Below the pieces are notes generated by a model. It ran no database searches. It was given only the letters and a program-made list of their open reading frames with translations, and was not told where the DNA came from. 14,410 nt of DNA from Oscillibacter sp. (GTDB lineage Bacteria > Bacillota > Clostridia > Oscillospirales > Oscillospiraceae): NCBI GenBank assembly GCA_020025415.1, contig JAHHSB010000017.1, forward strand, positions 1 through 14,410, written 5' to 3'. Shown one piece after another: positions 7,177-14,296 of this stretch. The translations under genes and the position numbers were made by a program. How positions within the stretch are numbered: position 1 is the first letter of the stretch; every line of letters starts with the position of its first letter.

Positions 7177-7584
7177 TTAAACGCGGCGACGCTTGGGGGG
7201 ACGGCAGCCATTGTGAGGAATGGGAGTCACGTCCTTGATCATCGTCACTTCCAGGCCAACAGCCTGCAGCGCACGGATGGCGGCCTCGCGGCCCTGACCG
7301 GGGCCCTTGACGAAAACTTCCACCGTCTTCAGGCCATGCTCCATGGCGGCACGGGCGGCCACCTCAGCAGCGGTCTGAGCGGCGAAGGGGGTAGACTTCT
7401 TGCTTCCGCGGAAACCCATTCCGCCGGAAGAAGCCCAGGAGATCGCGTTGCCTTGGGTATCGGCCACAGTGACCATGGTGTTGTTAAAAGAAGAACGGAT
7501 ATGGACCTGACCACGCTCAATGTTCTTCTTTTCTCGGCGGCGACGAATCACTTTCTTGCCGCCGGAAGCTTTAGCAGTTGCCAT
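7177..7584 (-). CDS. rpsK: 30S ribosomal protein S11
   Basis: Platform protein of the small subunit that contacts mRNA near the E site. The 135-residue sequence shows the family core: [53 protein letters not shown], and the C-terminal [18 protein letters not shown]. Length is a few residues above the usual 129 because of a basic N-terminal extension. ATG 7584 is preceded by AGGAGGG. It lies 15 nt after rpsM and 23 nt before rpsD. Confidence 0.98.
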   Translation of the reverse strand: MATAKASGGKKVIRRRREKKNIERGQVHIRSSFNNTMVTVADTQGNAISWASSGGMGFRGSKKSTPFAAQTAAEVAARAAMEHGLKTVEVFVKGPGQGREAAIRALQAVGLEVTMIKDVTPIPHNGCRPPKRRRV

Positions 7585-7599
7585 TTCTGTTCTCCCTCC

Positions 7600-7968
7600 T
7601 TACTTCTTCTTATTGGCAATGGTCTTCTTGGGACCTTTGCGGGTTCTAGCGTTGGTCTTGCTGCGCTGGCCGCGGACGGGCAGGCCCTTGCGATGACGAA
7701 CACCGCGATAGCAGCCAATTTCAGTCAGACGCTTAATATCCAGAGCCGTGTTGCGGCGCAGGTCGCCCTCCACCATGTAGCCCTGGTCAATGGCCTCACG
7801 GAGCTTCGCTTCGTCCGCATCCGTCAGGTCCTTCACGCGGGTGTCAGGATTGATGCCTGTCTGCGCCAGAATATCCTTGGCGCTCTTTCTGCCAATACCG
7901 TAGATATAAGTGAGTCCGATTTCGATTCGCTTATCCTTCGGCAGGTCAATGCCGGCAATACGTGCCAT
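7600..7968 (-). CDS. rpsM: 30S ribosomal protein S13
   Basis: Head protein of the small subunit that contacts the P-site tRNA and makes the bridge to 23S rRNA. The 122-residue protein has [20 protein letters not shown], the helix-hairpin-helix-like [14 protein letters not shown], the [26 protein letters not shown] tail that reaches the decoding region, and a lysine-rich end. ATG 7968 has GGAGG about 12 nt upstream. It is 26 nt after rpmJ. Confidence 0.98.
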   Translation of the reverse strand: MARIAGIDLPKDKRIEIGLTYIYGIGRKSAKDILAQTGINPDTRVKDLTDADEAKLREAIDQGYMVEGDLRRNTALDIKRLTEIGCYRGVRHRKGLPVRGQRSKTNARTRKGPKKTIANKKK

Positions 7969-7994
7969 ACTCTTAAAGCACCTCCAATTAAAAG

Positions 7995-8126
<132 letters not shown>

Positions 8127-8144
8127 TCAGCGAATTGTGGGATC

Positions 8145-8164
8145 ACATGCCGCTCACGGCATGT
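8145..8164. repeat. Hairpin in the infA-rpmJ gap
   Basis: An 8-bp perfect stem (8145-8152 with 8157-8164) closes the 4-nt loop CTCA in the 81-nt space between infA and rpmJ. On the transcribed minus strand there is no U-tract after it, so it is not an intrinsic terminator. It could be an mRNA processing or stability element, or a control element for the poorly spaced rpmJ start. Confidence 0.6.
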
Positions 8165-8189
8165 TGTGCGTATGCTGTTGCGGCGCTGC

Positions 8190-8408
8190 TTACTTGCTGC
8201 GCCAGGTGATCCGGCCGCGGGTCAGGTCGTAGGGAGACATCTCCACCGTGACCTTGTCGCCAGGCAGAATCCTGATGAAATTCATTCTGAGTTTACCGGA
8301 AATATGTGCCAAAATCGTGTGACCATTTCCAATGTCGACCTGGAACGTGGTGTTGGGCAGCGCCTCAACGACCACACCTTCGACTTCAATCATATCGGAT
8401 TTCGCCAA
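8190..8408 (-). CDS. infA: Translation initiation factor IF-1 (TTG start)
   Basis: IF-1 binds the A site of the 30S subunit and helps IF-2 and IF-3 select the initiator tRNA. The 72-residue OB-fold protein carries the family signature [37 protein letters not shown] and [13 protein letters not shown], and has the normal length. The start is TTG 8408: it gives the conserved N-terminus MAKSD, and AGGAGGG (8416-8422) lies 7 nt before it. The first in-frame ATG is five codons later, too far from that site, and would remove conserved residues. The ribosome binding site lies inside the last codons of the KOW gene, whose stop is 3 nt before the TTG, so translation is probably coupled. Confidence 0.97.
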   Translation of the reverse strand: MAKSDMIEVEGVVVEALPNTTFQVDIGNGHTILAHISGKLRMNFIRILPGDKVTVEMSPYDLTRGRITWRSK

Positions 8409-8411
8409 ACG

Positions 8412-8696
8412 TTATCCCTCCTGGTCCGGCTGAGCCGCGTCGCGATATGCCGCGAGGGCCCGGCGAAGTTCACTGTTCGTGATTTTTTCTTCGCGCTTGA
8501 TCTTTTCAGAAAGCCTGGTATCGTCATCGGCCACAAAAAGCACATGCTTGCGCTTTTTCCGCTTCGGCGATTCCACTTTCCTGCTTTTTCCGTCTGCCAG
8601 CAGAAGGAAGTCCCCTTCTGCCGCAAGTACAACAAAGAGCTTCCCCTTATCTCTGCCGGCATCGGATCTGACTATATTTGATTTTGCAATATCCAT
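8412..8696 (-). CDS. KOW-domain RNA-binding protein (ribosomal L14e/L6e-like)
   Basis: Small basic protein of 94 residues. An N-terminal KOW/SH3-like RNA-binding segment is visible (about 6-50: SNIVRSDAGRDKGKLFVVLA, then FLLLADGKSRKVESPKRKKRKH), followed by a charged helix (58-90). Such L14e-like genes sit between map and infA in many Gram-positive bacteria; their role is not established, and RNA or ribosome binding is inferred from the fold. ATG 8696 is chosen because TGAGGA (8702-8707) lies 5 nt upstream; a TTG four codons earlier would place this site inside the gene. The TGA of that site is also the map stop codon, so the gene is probably coupled to map. It in turn carries the infA ribosome binding site. 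Confidence 0.9.
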   Translation of the reverse strand: MDIAKSNIVRSDAGRDKGKLFVVLAAEGDFLLLADGKSRKVESPKRKKRKHVLFVADDDTRLSEKIKREEKITNSELRRALAAYRDAAQPDQEG

Positions 8697-8704
8697 ACGC
8701 TTCC

Positions 8705-9457
8705 TCAAATGGCGGGAGCCGTCAGAATTTCCGGCTCTCCGTCGGTAATCAGGATCGTATTCTCATAGTGGGCAGCCCACTTGCCATCCAGCGTCCGGAC
8801 GGTCCAGCCGTCGGGCATCTGCTTGATTGCAGCGGAGCCGGCATTCACCATGGGCTCAATTGCAAGGGTCATCCCACGCAGAAGCCGGGGGCCTCTGCCC
8901 GAAGTGCCATAGTTGGGGATCTCCGGTGCTTCGTGCATCTGTGTGCCGACGCCGTGGCCGACATACTCCCGCACGATGGAATATCCATGGCTCTCCACGT
9001 AATTCTGGATCGCCGCGGAAATATCCTGCAGCCGGTGCCCCTCCTTTGCGTAGCGGATCCCCTCAAAGAAACTCTGTCTGGTCACATCGATCAGGTCCTG
9101 AGCTTCCGGTGAGATTTTGCCGCAGGCAAAAGTCGCTGCACAGTCCCCGTGGAAGCCGCCGATGTAGGCTCCCACGTCCACACTGACGATGTCGCCCTCC
9201 TGCAGCACCCGGCGCCCCGGGATCCCGTGAATGATCTCGTCGTTGACGGAGACGCACACGGAAGCCGGGTAGCCGTTATAGTGCAGGAAAGACGGGACTG
9301 CACCCTGTTTGTGAATAAACTGATAGACTGCGTTGTCGATCTCCTGGGTTGTTACGCCGGGCCTTACCATTTCCCCTGCCAAAGCACGGGCAGCCGCGGT
9401 AATTTTTCCCGCTCGGCGCATCAGTTCGATCTCATGCTGGGATTTCAGGGTTATCAT
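8705..9457 (-). CDS. map: Type I methionine aminopeptidase
   Basis: Cytosolic metalloprotease that removes the initiator Met from nascent proteins. The 250-residue product has the pita-bread fold without an N-terminal zinc-finger extension. The five metal ligands are D94, D105 (VDVGAYIGGFHGD), H168 (GHGVG), E201 (IEPM) and E232 (ENTILIT), with the substrate-contacting H77 in NDEIIHGIP. ATG 9457 gives the normal N-terminus MITLKSQHEIELMRRAG and lies 7 nt after the adk stop; GGGGAG is 11 nt upstream. A reading frame opening earlier (9508) runs through the end of adk and is not used. It is followed by the KOW gene, whose ribosome binding site contains the map stop. Confidence 0.97.
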   Translation of the reverse strand: MITLKSQHEIELMRRAGKITAAARALAGEMVRPGVTTQEIDNAVYQFIHKQGAVPSFLHYNGYPASVCVSVNDEIIHGIPGRRVLQEGDIVSVDVGAYIGGFHGDCAATFACGKISPEAQDLIDVTRQSFFEGIRYAKEGHRLQDISAAIQNYVESHGYSIVREYVGHGVGTQMHEAPEIPNYGTSGRGPRLLRGMTLAIEPMVNAGSAAIKQMPDGWTVRTLDGKWAAHYENTILITDGEPEILTAPAI

Positions 9458-9464
9458 ATCCCAG

Positions 9465-10097
9465 TCATCTCCCCAACGCACGGAGAATCGCCTGGGTCGT
9501 TCCCGCAATGGTGGGCTGATCTTCCACAGGCTTGAGCAGTCCCCGCTGGGCGTAGAAGTCCTTCAGGGGCTCGGTCTCCGTATGATAAACCTCAAGCCGC
9601 TTTTGCACGGTTTCAGGTGCATCATCAGCACGCTGGACCAGCTTGCCGCCGCACACGTCGCACACGCCCTCTTTCTTGGAAGGCGCGTTAACCACGTGGT
9701 AGCTGGCGCCGCAGGCCTCGCAGACCCGGCGGCCGTCCATACGCTTCATAATGATCTCGTCGGAGACTTCCAGGGAAATGGCGGCGTCGATGGAGACACC
9801 GGCCTTTTCCATGGCCTCCGCCTGGCCGATGGTGCGAGGCACACCGTCCAGGATATATCCGTTCTTGCAATCCTCTTCCGCCAGCCGCTCCGTGATGATG
9901 CCGATAATCACATCATCCGGAACCAGCTTGCCCTCGTCCATATAGGACTTGGCCTTCAGGCCGGTGGGCGTGCCGTTTTTAATGGCCGCACGGAGAATAT
10001 TGCCGGTAGAAATAGTGGGGACATTCAGTTCTTTCCGCAGAATTTCCGCCTGCGTACCTTTACCGGCGCCAGGCGCTCCAAGCAAAATCAACTTCAT
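9465..10097 (-). CDS. adk: Adenylate kinase (zinc-LID form)
   Basis: Converts ATP plus AMP to two ADP in the cytosol, keeping the adenylate pool balanced. The 210-residue protein has the P-loop GAPGAGKGT (7-15), the AMP-binding region (30-60), the R-rich LID with two CxxC pairs (C126, C129, C146, C149) that bind zinc as in Gram-positive enzymes, and the RADDAPETVQKRL helix (156-168). Two usually conserved spots differ: TGN in place of TGD at 31-33, and DGVPRT in place of DGFPRT at 84-89. Both are conservative enough to keep activity. ATG 10097 has GAGGGG 7 nt upstream. It lies 15 nt after secY and 7 nt before map. Confidence 0.97.
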   Translation of the reverse strand: MKLILLGAPGAGKGTQAEILRKELNVPTISTGNILRAAIKNGTPTGLKAKSYMDEGKLVPDDVIIGIITERLAEEDCKNGYILDGVPRTIGQAEAMEKAGVSIDAAISLEVSDEIIMKRMDGRRVCEACGASYHVVNAPSKKEGVCDVCGGKLVQRADDAPETVQKRLEVYHTETEPLKDFYAQRGLLKPVEDQPTIAGTTQAILRALGR

Positions 10098-10112
10098 GAC
10101 AGAACCCCTCTC

Positions 10113-11402
10113 TTATTCCAGGAACCCCTTATACTGACGCATCAGCATCTGAGACTCCAGAGCCTGTACGGTTTCCAGTGCAACACCCACCACGATGATG
10201 ACGGAGGTACCGCCAATCGCCAGGTTGGGGTTGCCCACGATCTTGCCCAGGATCAGCGGGCAGATAGCCACGATGCCCAGGTAGATCGCACCGAACAGCG
10301 TCACCTTGTTAAGCACCTTCTTGATGAAGTCCACAGTGGGCTTGCCGGGACGGAAGCCCGGGATAAAGCCGCCCTGCTTTTTCAGGTTGTTGGCAATCTC
10401 AACAGGGTTGAACTGAATCGTGGAGTAGAAATAACTAAACCCGATGATCATCATGAAATAGACTATCATATACAGGATCGACTTGGTGTCGATCAGCTGC
10501 AGGAAGGAATACCAGAAGGTGCCTTCCTCGGGAGCCTTCATGAACGCCGCGATGGTTGCAGGCAGAGACGCAATGCTCTGAGCGAAGATCACCGGCAGCA
10601 CACCGGACATGTTAACCTTCATGGGGAGCGTAGAGCTCTGGCCGCCGTACATCTTCCGGCCCACCTGACGCTTGGCGTACTGGACCGGGATCCGGCGCTC
10701 GGAATCGTTGATAAAGACAATGAAGATGAACAGCGCAACCACACCGACGATTAGCAGCAGATCCCACAGCCAATTGATGCTCTCCTCCTGACCAAAGGCG
10801 ATCAGGTTGGACACCATGGTGGGCACGCGGGAGAGAATACCGGCAAACAGGATAATGGAAATGCCGTTGCCAATACCAAACTCGGTGATCTGCTCACCCA
10901 GCCACATTACGAAGGAAGAACCCGCCACAAAGGACACGATGATCACCAGCGCGTTCCAGATCGTGGGATCGGAAACGGACAGCAGATCGTAATTCTTCAT
11001 CAGCATAAAGTAGCCGAAGCCCTGCAGGACCGCAATGCCAATGGTGGTATACCGGGTGATGGACTGGATCTTCCGCTTCCCCTCTTCGCCGCCGTCGCGG
11101 GCCAGCCGCTCCAGGGCGGGAATGGCGATGGTCAGCAGCTGAATGATAATGGAAGCGTTGATATAGGGCTGGATGCTCAGGGCGAACACCGTCGCCTGTG
11201 CGAAGGCACCGCCGGACATCACATTGTACAGCCCCAGGACCGTGGTGCTCATCTGGTGCAGATACTGACCCAGGAGCGTCACATTGACATAGGGCACGGT
11301 AATCGCGTTGCCGATCCGGAAAATGAGCAGGATAATGAGTGTAAAGATGATCTTCTTCCGCAGTTCGGGGATACCCCATGCCTTGCGAATCGTCTGGATC
11401 AC
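10113..11402 (-). CDS. secY: Preprotein translocase subunit SecY (GTG start)
   Basis: Channel-forming subunit of the SecYEG translocon in the cytoplasmic membrane. The 429-residue protein shows about ten membrane segments. The N-terminus (MIQTIRKAWGIPELRKKIIFT) is typical; the plug and second helix region follows (SGGAFAQATVFALSIQPYIN), with the SecA and ribosome-binding cytosolic loop carrying GGFIPGFRPGKPT near 344-356 and the C-terminal ALESQMLMRQYKGFL. The start is GTG 11402, one nt after the rplO stop, with GAGGT 8 nt upstream; the next in-frame Met is far inside the first periplasmic loop. Its subunit SecG is encoded on the opposite strand at 3888. Confidence 0.97.
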   Translation of the reverse strand: MIQTIRKAWGIPELRKKIIFTLIILLIFRIGNAITVPYVNVTLLGQYLHQMSTTVLGLYNVMSGGAFAQATVFALSIQPYINASIIIQLLTIAIPALERLARDGGEEGKRKIQSITRYTTIGIAVLQGFGYFMLMKNYDLLSVSDPTIWNALVIIVSFVAGSSFVMWLGEQITEFGIGNGISIILFAGILSRVPTMVSNLIAFGQEESINWLWDLLLIVGVVALFIFIVFINDSERRIPVQYAKRQVGRKMYGGQSSTLPMKVNMSGVLPVIFAQSIASLPATIAAFMKAPEEGTFWYSFLQLIDTKSILYMIVYFMMIIGFSYFYSTIQFNPVEIANNLKKQGGFIPGFRPGKPTVDFIKKVLNKVTLFGAIYLGIVAICPLILGKIVGNPNLAIGGTSVIIVVGVALETVQALESQMLMRQYKGFLE

Positions 11403-11403
11403 G

Positions 11404-11844
11404 TTACTTCACCTCGGTCTTTCCGCCTGCTGCCTCGATAGCCTCCTTGGCAGAAGCGGAGAAAGCAGAAGCCTCCACAGTCACCTTCTTGGTAACCTTG
11501 CCGTTACCAAGGACTTTGTAGCCATACTCGCACTTGGAGAGAATGCCCTTGGCCAGCAGCGCCTCGGCGGTGACGGTGTCACCATCCTCGAAAGCGTTCA
11601 GGGCGCTCAGGTTGATGATCTCCAGGGGCTTGGCAAAGATGTTGTTAAAGCCGCGCTTGGGGACACGGCGGGCCAGAGGCATCTGGCCGCCTTCGAAACC
11701 AACGCGGACCTTGCCGCCGCTACGGGCCTTCTGACCCTTGTGGCCGCGGCCGCCGGTCTTGCCGTTGCCGCTGCCCGCGCCCCGGCCCTTCCGATAGGCC
11801 TCGCAAACAGAGCCCTCTGCGGGAGACAGTTCACTCAGTTTCAT
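11404..11844 (-). CDS. rplO: 50S ribosomal protein L15
   Basis: Late-assembly protein of the large subunit that reaches the central core of 23S rRNA. The 146-residue protein has the basic glycine-rich extension ([26 protein letters not shown] split over residues 18-43), [18 protein letters not shown] (49-66) and the C-terminal globular domain with [13 protein letters not shown]. Its ATG overlaps the rpmD stop (TAATG), and GGGAGG lies within the last rpmD codons, so translation is probably coupled. It is followed by secY after one nt. Confidence 0.98.
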   Translation of the reverse strand: MKLSELSPAEGSVCEAYRKGRGAGSGNGKTGGRGHKGQKARSGGKVRVGFEGGQMPLARRVPKRGFNNIFAKPLEIINLSALNAFEDGDTVTAEALLAKGILSKCEYGYKVLGNGKVTKKVTVEASAFSASAKEAIEAAGGKTEVK

Positions 11845-12035
11845 TACTTGTTACCTCCCTCTTCGGTAACCTGCAGCAAATAACCAATCTTGGCGATCTT
11901 GCCGCGGGTCTGGTCGTTGTCGGGCTGCACGGTGGTATCACCGATCTTACGCAGACCCAGGGAATGGGCGGTCGCGATCTGCTTGTCCAGACGGCCGCTC
12001 AGGCTCTTAACGAGCTTAATGTTTAAGTTTACCAT
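11844..12035 (-). CDS. rpmD: 50S ribosomal protein L30
   Basis: Small large-subunit protein. The 63-residue translation has the family pattern: [13 protein letters not shown], then [20 protein letters not shown], then [13 protein letters not shown]. The frame is open far upstream into rpsE, but ATG 12035 is the right start: it gives the usual family length and has AAGGAGG 8 nt upstream. A 13-nt gap separates it from rpsE, and its stop shares one base with the rplO ATG. Confidence 0.97.
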   Translation of the reverse strand: MVNLNIKLVKSLSGRLDKQIATAHSLGLRKIGDTTVQPDNDQTRGKIAKIGYLLQVTEEGGNK

Positions 12036-12048
12036 GTTCAGCGCCTCC

Positions 12049-12549
12049 TTAACCCAGGATCTCTTCGACGCTCTTGCCGCGGATTCTGGCAATCTCGGCA
12101 GGGCCGCGCATGGACTTGAGGCCCTCGAAGGCGGCAGCGACGACATTGTTGGGGTTGTTGGAGCGCAGGCACTTGGTACGGATATCCTTGATGCCCGCGG
12201 TCTCCACGACGGCACGGACAGCGCCGCCGGCGATCACACCGGTACCGGGAGCAGCGGGCTTCATCAGCACGCGGCCCGCGCCGGCCTCACCAATGGTCTC
12301 GTGGGGAATGGTGCTGCCGGACAGGGTGACGGTAATCATATTCTTCTTGGCAGCCTCGATGCCTTTGCGGATTGCCTCAGGCACCTCAGCAGCCTTACCC
12401 AGGCCGTAGCCCACCTTGCCCTTACCGTCGCCAACGACGACCAGGGCAGAGAATTTCATCACGCGGCCGCCCTTCACAGTCTTGGAAACACGGTTCAGGG
12501 ATACGACCTTCTCGATATACTCGCTCTGTTCTCTTTCAAATCTAGGCAT
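12049..12549 (-). CDS. rpsE: 30S ribosomal protein S5
   Basis: Small-subunit protein at the mRNA entry side, involved in decoding accuracy and mRNA unwinding. The 166-residue protein has the N-terminal double-stranded RNA-binding-like domain (about 10-75: [37 protein letters not shown]) and the C-terminal fold ([30 protein letters not shown]). ATG 12549 has GGAGG upstream. It is 20 nt after rplR and 13 nt before rpmD. Confidence 0.98.
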   Translation of the reverse strand: MPRFEREQSEYIEKVVSLNRVSKTVKGGRVMKFSALVVVGDGKGKVGYGLGKAAEVPEAIRKGIEAAKKNMITVTLSGSTIPHETIGEAGAGRVLMKPAAPGTGVIAGGAVRAVVETAGIKDIRTKCLRSNNPNNVVAAAFEGLKSMRGPAEIARIRGKSVEEILG

Positions 12550-12569
12550 GTTGTCGTTCCTCCCTCCGA

Positions 12570-12929
12570 TTAAAACTTCAGGCCGCCTTCACGGGCGCCC
12601 TCGGCCAGAGCCTGCACACGGCCGTGATAGAGATAGCCACCGCGGTCGAAAACCACGTTCTCAATTCCCTTGGCCTTGGCGCGCTCGGCAACCAGCTTGC
12701 CCACCGCGGTGGCAGCGGCCACATTGCCGCCGTAACCTTCGATGGCCTTGTCGAGAGAGGAAGCAGAAGCCAGGGTCACGCCGTTGACATCGTCGATGAC
12801 CTGGGCGTAGATGTTGGCTTCGCTGCGGAACACATTCAGACGGGGCATCTCAGGAGTGCCGGAGATCTTGCCACGCACTCTCTTGTGACGCTTCAAACGC
12901 TGGGCGTTGGTATTCGGTCTTTTAATCAT
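12570..12929 (-). CDS. rplR: 50S ribosomal protein L18
   Basis: Binds 5S rRNA and, with L5, attaches it to the large subunit. The 119-residue protein has the basic N-terminus ([15 protein letters not shown]), [19 protein letters not shown], and the C-terminal [28 protein letters not shown] signature. ATG 12929 has AGGAGG 9 nt upstream. It is 14 nt after rplF. Confidence 0.98.
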   Translation of the reverse strand: MIKRPNTNAQRLKRHKRVRGKISGTPEMPRLNVFRSEANIYAQVIDDVNGVTLASASSLDKAIEGYGGNVAAATAVGKLVAERAKAKGIENVVFDRGGYLYHGRVQALAEGAREGGLKF

Positions 12930-12943
12930 ATCGGCACACCTCC

Positions 12944-13489
12944 TTACTTCTTGCCGCCGGTCTTACCGACCTTACGACGGATGACCTCATCGGCATACTT
13001 GATTCCCTTGCCCTTGTAAGGCTCGGGGGGACGCTTCTCGCGGACCTCAGCGGCAAACTGGCCCACAACCTGCTTGTCGCAGCCGCGAATTACGATTTTA
13101 TTGGGAGAGGGGACATCGATGGTAATGCCCTCGATCTCGGGAACGATCACCTGATGAGAGAAGCCCAGGTTCATAACCAGGTTCTTGCCCTCCTTGGCAA
13201 CTCTGTAGCCCACGCCGTTGACTTCCAGCTCCTTGGAGAACTCCTCGGTAACACCGTGGACCATGTTGCTCAGCAGGGTCCGGGTCAGGCCGTGCAGGCT
13301 GCAGTGCAGCTTATCCTCGGAAGGCCGCTCGACGGTAATCGTGTTGCCTTCTTGCTTAATAATCATTTCAGGGCGGAGCGTACGGGTCAGCTCGCCCTTG
13401 GGTCCCTTCACGGTAACCACATTACCCTCGGCGACGGTAACCGTCACGCCGGCGGGAACGGTAATGGGCATTCTACCAATTCTAGACAT
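12944..13489 (-). CDS. rplF: 50S ribosomal protein L6
   Basis: Large-subunit protein near the GTPase centre and sarcin-ricin loop. The 181-residue protein has the two L6 repeats; [17 protein letters not shown] opens the first and [23 protein letters not shown] lies at the junction. The C-terminal signature [19 protein letters not shown] (about 155-173) touches 23S rRNA. ATG 13489 has AGGAGG about 10 nt upstream. It lies 15 nt after rpsH. Confidence 0.98.
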   Translation of the reverse strand: MSRIGRMPITVPAGVTVTVAEGNVVTVKGPKGELTRTLRPEMIIKQEGNTITVERPSEDKLHCSLHGLTRTLLSNMVHGVTEEFSKELEVNGVGYRVAKEGKNLVMNLGFSHQVIVPEIEGITIDVPSPNKIVIRGCDKQVVGQFAAEVREKRPPEPYKGKGIKYADEVIRRKVGKTGGKK

Positions 13490-13504
13490 TGCGAAATACC
13501 CTCC

Positions 13505-13903
13505 TTACCAGACGAACGCCAGGACTTCGCCGCCGACATGAGCCTCGCGGGCCTTCTTGTCGGTCATGACGCCCTTGGACGTAGAGATAATGGCGACACC
13601 CAGACCGCGCAGGACGCGGGGAAGCTCGTCGGCTCCCACATAGACCCGCAGGCCGGGCTTGGACACGCGGCGCAGGCCGGTGATGACCTTTTCCTTGCCG
13701 GCGTTATACTTCAGGGTGATGTGAATCACACCCTGGGTACCGTCGTCCACGATCTGGAAATTCTTAATATAGCCCTCGTCCAGCAGGATCTGAGCAATGC
13801 TCTTTTTCATGTTGGAAGCGGGAACATCAACCGTGTCGTGCTTTGCGTTGTTGGCGTTGCGGATGCGGGTGAGCATATCCGCAATTGGATCGGTGATATG
13901 CAT
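13505..13903 (-). CDS. rpsH: 30S ribosomal protein S8
   Basis: Primary 16S rRNA-binding protein of the central domain. The 132-residue protein has [18 protein letters not shown] at the start, the [10 protein letters not shown] region, and the C-terminal [32 protein letters not shown] signature with TSKG. ATG 13903 has AGGAGG (13913-13918) 9 nt upstream. In E. coli, S8 represses its own operon by binding a mimic of its rRNA site at the start of rplE. Here rpsH is preceded by a 194-nt structured gap, which makes regulation at this spot worth considering. Confidence 0.98.
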   Translation of the reverse strand: MHITDPIADMLTRIRNANNAKHDTVDVPASNMKKSIAQILLDEGYIKNFQIVDDGTQGVIHITLKYNAGKEKVITGLRRVSKPGLRVYVGADELPRVLRGLGVAIISTSKGVMTDKKAREAHVGGEVLAFVW

Positions 13904-13930
13904 GAGTTATATCCTCCTATTTTAGAGTTA

Positions 13931-13950
13931 CGGCATTTGCCGTTTCGGCA
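13931..13950 (-). promoter_or_regulatory. Mutually exclusive small hairpins ahead of rpsH
   Basis: On the transcript the block reads TGCCG, AAA, CGGCA, AA, TGCCG. The central CGGCA can pair with either flanking TGCCG, giving two competing 5-bp hairpins; the upstream one has a 3-nt loop and is more likely. It ends 12 nt before the AGGAGG of rpsH. A regulatory role is inference. Confidence 0.4.
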
Positions 13951-13953
13951 GCG

Positions 13954-14010
13954 AGGTATCACTATGAATGGAGCGGTCCGCGCCTGCGGGCGCCCAATTC
14001 ACAGTGACCT
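13954..14010 (-). repeat. Long imperfect hairpin in the rpsZ-rpsH gap
   Basis: On the transcript UCACUGUGAAU pairs with AUUCAUAGUGA over 11 pairs with one G-U. Outside it AGG pairs with CCU past a UA bulge, and the loop holds an inner GCGCC-CGCA-GGCGC hairpin. The G-U pair on the transcribed strand is an A-C mismatch on the other, which fits an RNA structure better than a DNA palindrome. Confidence 0.6.
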
Positions 14011-14097
14011 TTCGCCATCCTGTATCACCAAGGGCCCATATCAAAGCCCATAAGTGCTGTATCGTTCGGCCGGCTCAGCGGCCGGTACGCAAGCCGC

Positions 14098-14283
14098 TTA
14101 GAAAGAGGCCTTGCGCACGCCGGGGATTTCGCCCTTGTAAGCCAGCTCACGGAAGCAGATACGGCACACACCGTAGTCACGCAGGTAAGCGTGGGGGCGG
14201 CCGCAGAGCTTGCAGCGGTTGTACTTCCGGGTGGAGTACTTGGCAGGAGCCTGCTGCTTGAGAACCATGGATTTCTTAGCCAT
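14098..14283 (-). CDS. rpsZ: 30S ribosomal protein S14, type Z
   Basis: Small-subunit head protein. The 61-residue protein is the short zinc-binding type; C24, C27, C40 and C43 (CKLC and CRIC) are the zinc ligands, with [11 protein letters not shown] between and [18 protein letters not shown] at the end. The first 16 residues are basic. ATG 14283 has AGGAGG 8 nt upstream; the longer open frame to the right runs through rplE and is not used. Also named rpsN in many genomes. It follows rplE after 13 nt and is separated from rpsH by an unusually long gap. Confidence 0.97.
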   Translation of the reverse strand: MAKKSMVLKQQAPAKYSTRKYNRCKLCGRPHAYLRDYGVCRICFRELAYKGEIPGVRKASF

Positions 14284-14296
14284 TTCTTCTTCCTCC

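Larger units (their letters stand above)
13904..14097 (-). other. 194-nt structured gap between rpsZ and rpsH
   Basis: All other gaps in this operon are 90 nt or shorter, and most are below 27. On the transcribed strand three structures are visible: a 6-bp CGGCCG stem (14067-14084), a long imperfect hairpin (13954-14010) with an 11-bp stem containing one G-U pair, and an alternating TGCCG/CGGCA block (13931-13950) just before the rpsH ribosome binding site. No U-tract, no tRNA, no convincing promoter and no conserved coding frame were found. An 18-codon ORF starting at an ATG inside it lacks a good ribosome binding site. Function is unknown. Confidence 0.6.

Noticed and set aside
5777..7180. 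A 467-codon open frame on the + strand opposite rpoA and rpsD
   Set aside because: It is exactly antisense to two certain genes, has no recognisable protein motif and no start context. Long antisense frames are expected in GC-rich coding DNA.
9333..10754. A 473-codon open frame on the + strand opposite adk and secY
   Set aside because: Antisense shadow of conserved genes; His/Gln/Leu-rich composition is an artefact of reading the complement.
13154..14053. A 299-codon + strand frame across rplF, rpsH and the 194-nt gap
   Set aside because: Mostly antisense to rplF and rpsH; nothing in its translation resembles a known protein.
13965..14060. Small minus-strand peptides in the rpsZ-rpsH gap (8 and 18 codons)
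   Set aside because: No proper ribosome binding site and no family resemblance; the sequence is better explained by RNA structure.
13904..14097. Internal promoter, tRNA or riboswitch in the rpsZ-rpsH gap
   Set aside because: A TTGATA and a TAAAAT exist but not at workable spacing to partner elements; no cloverleaf or known riboswitch core could be recognised.
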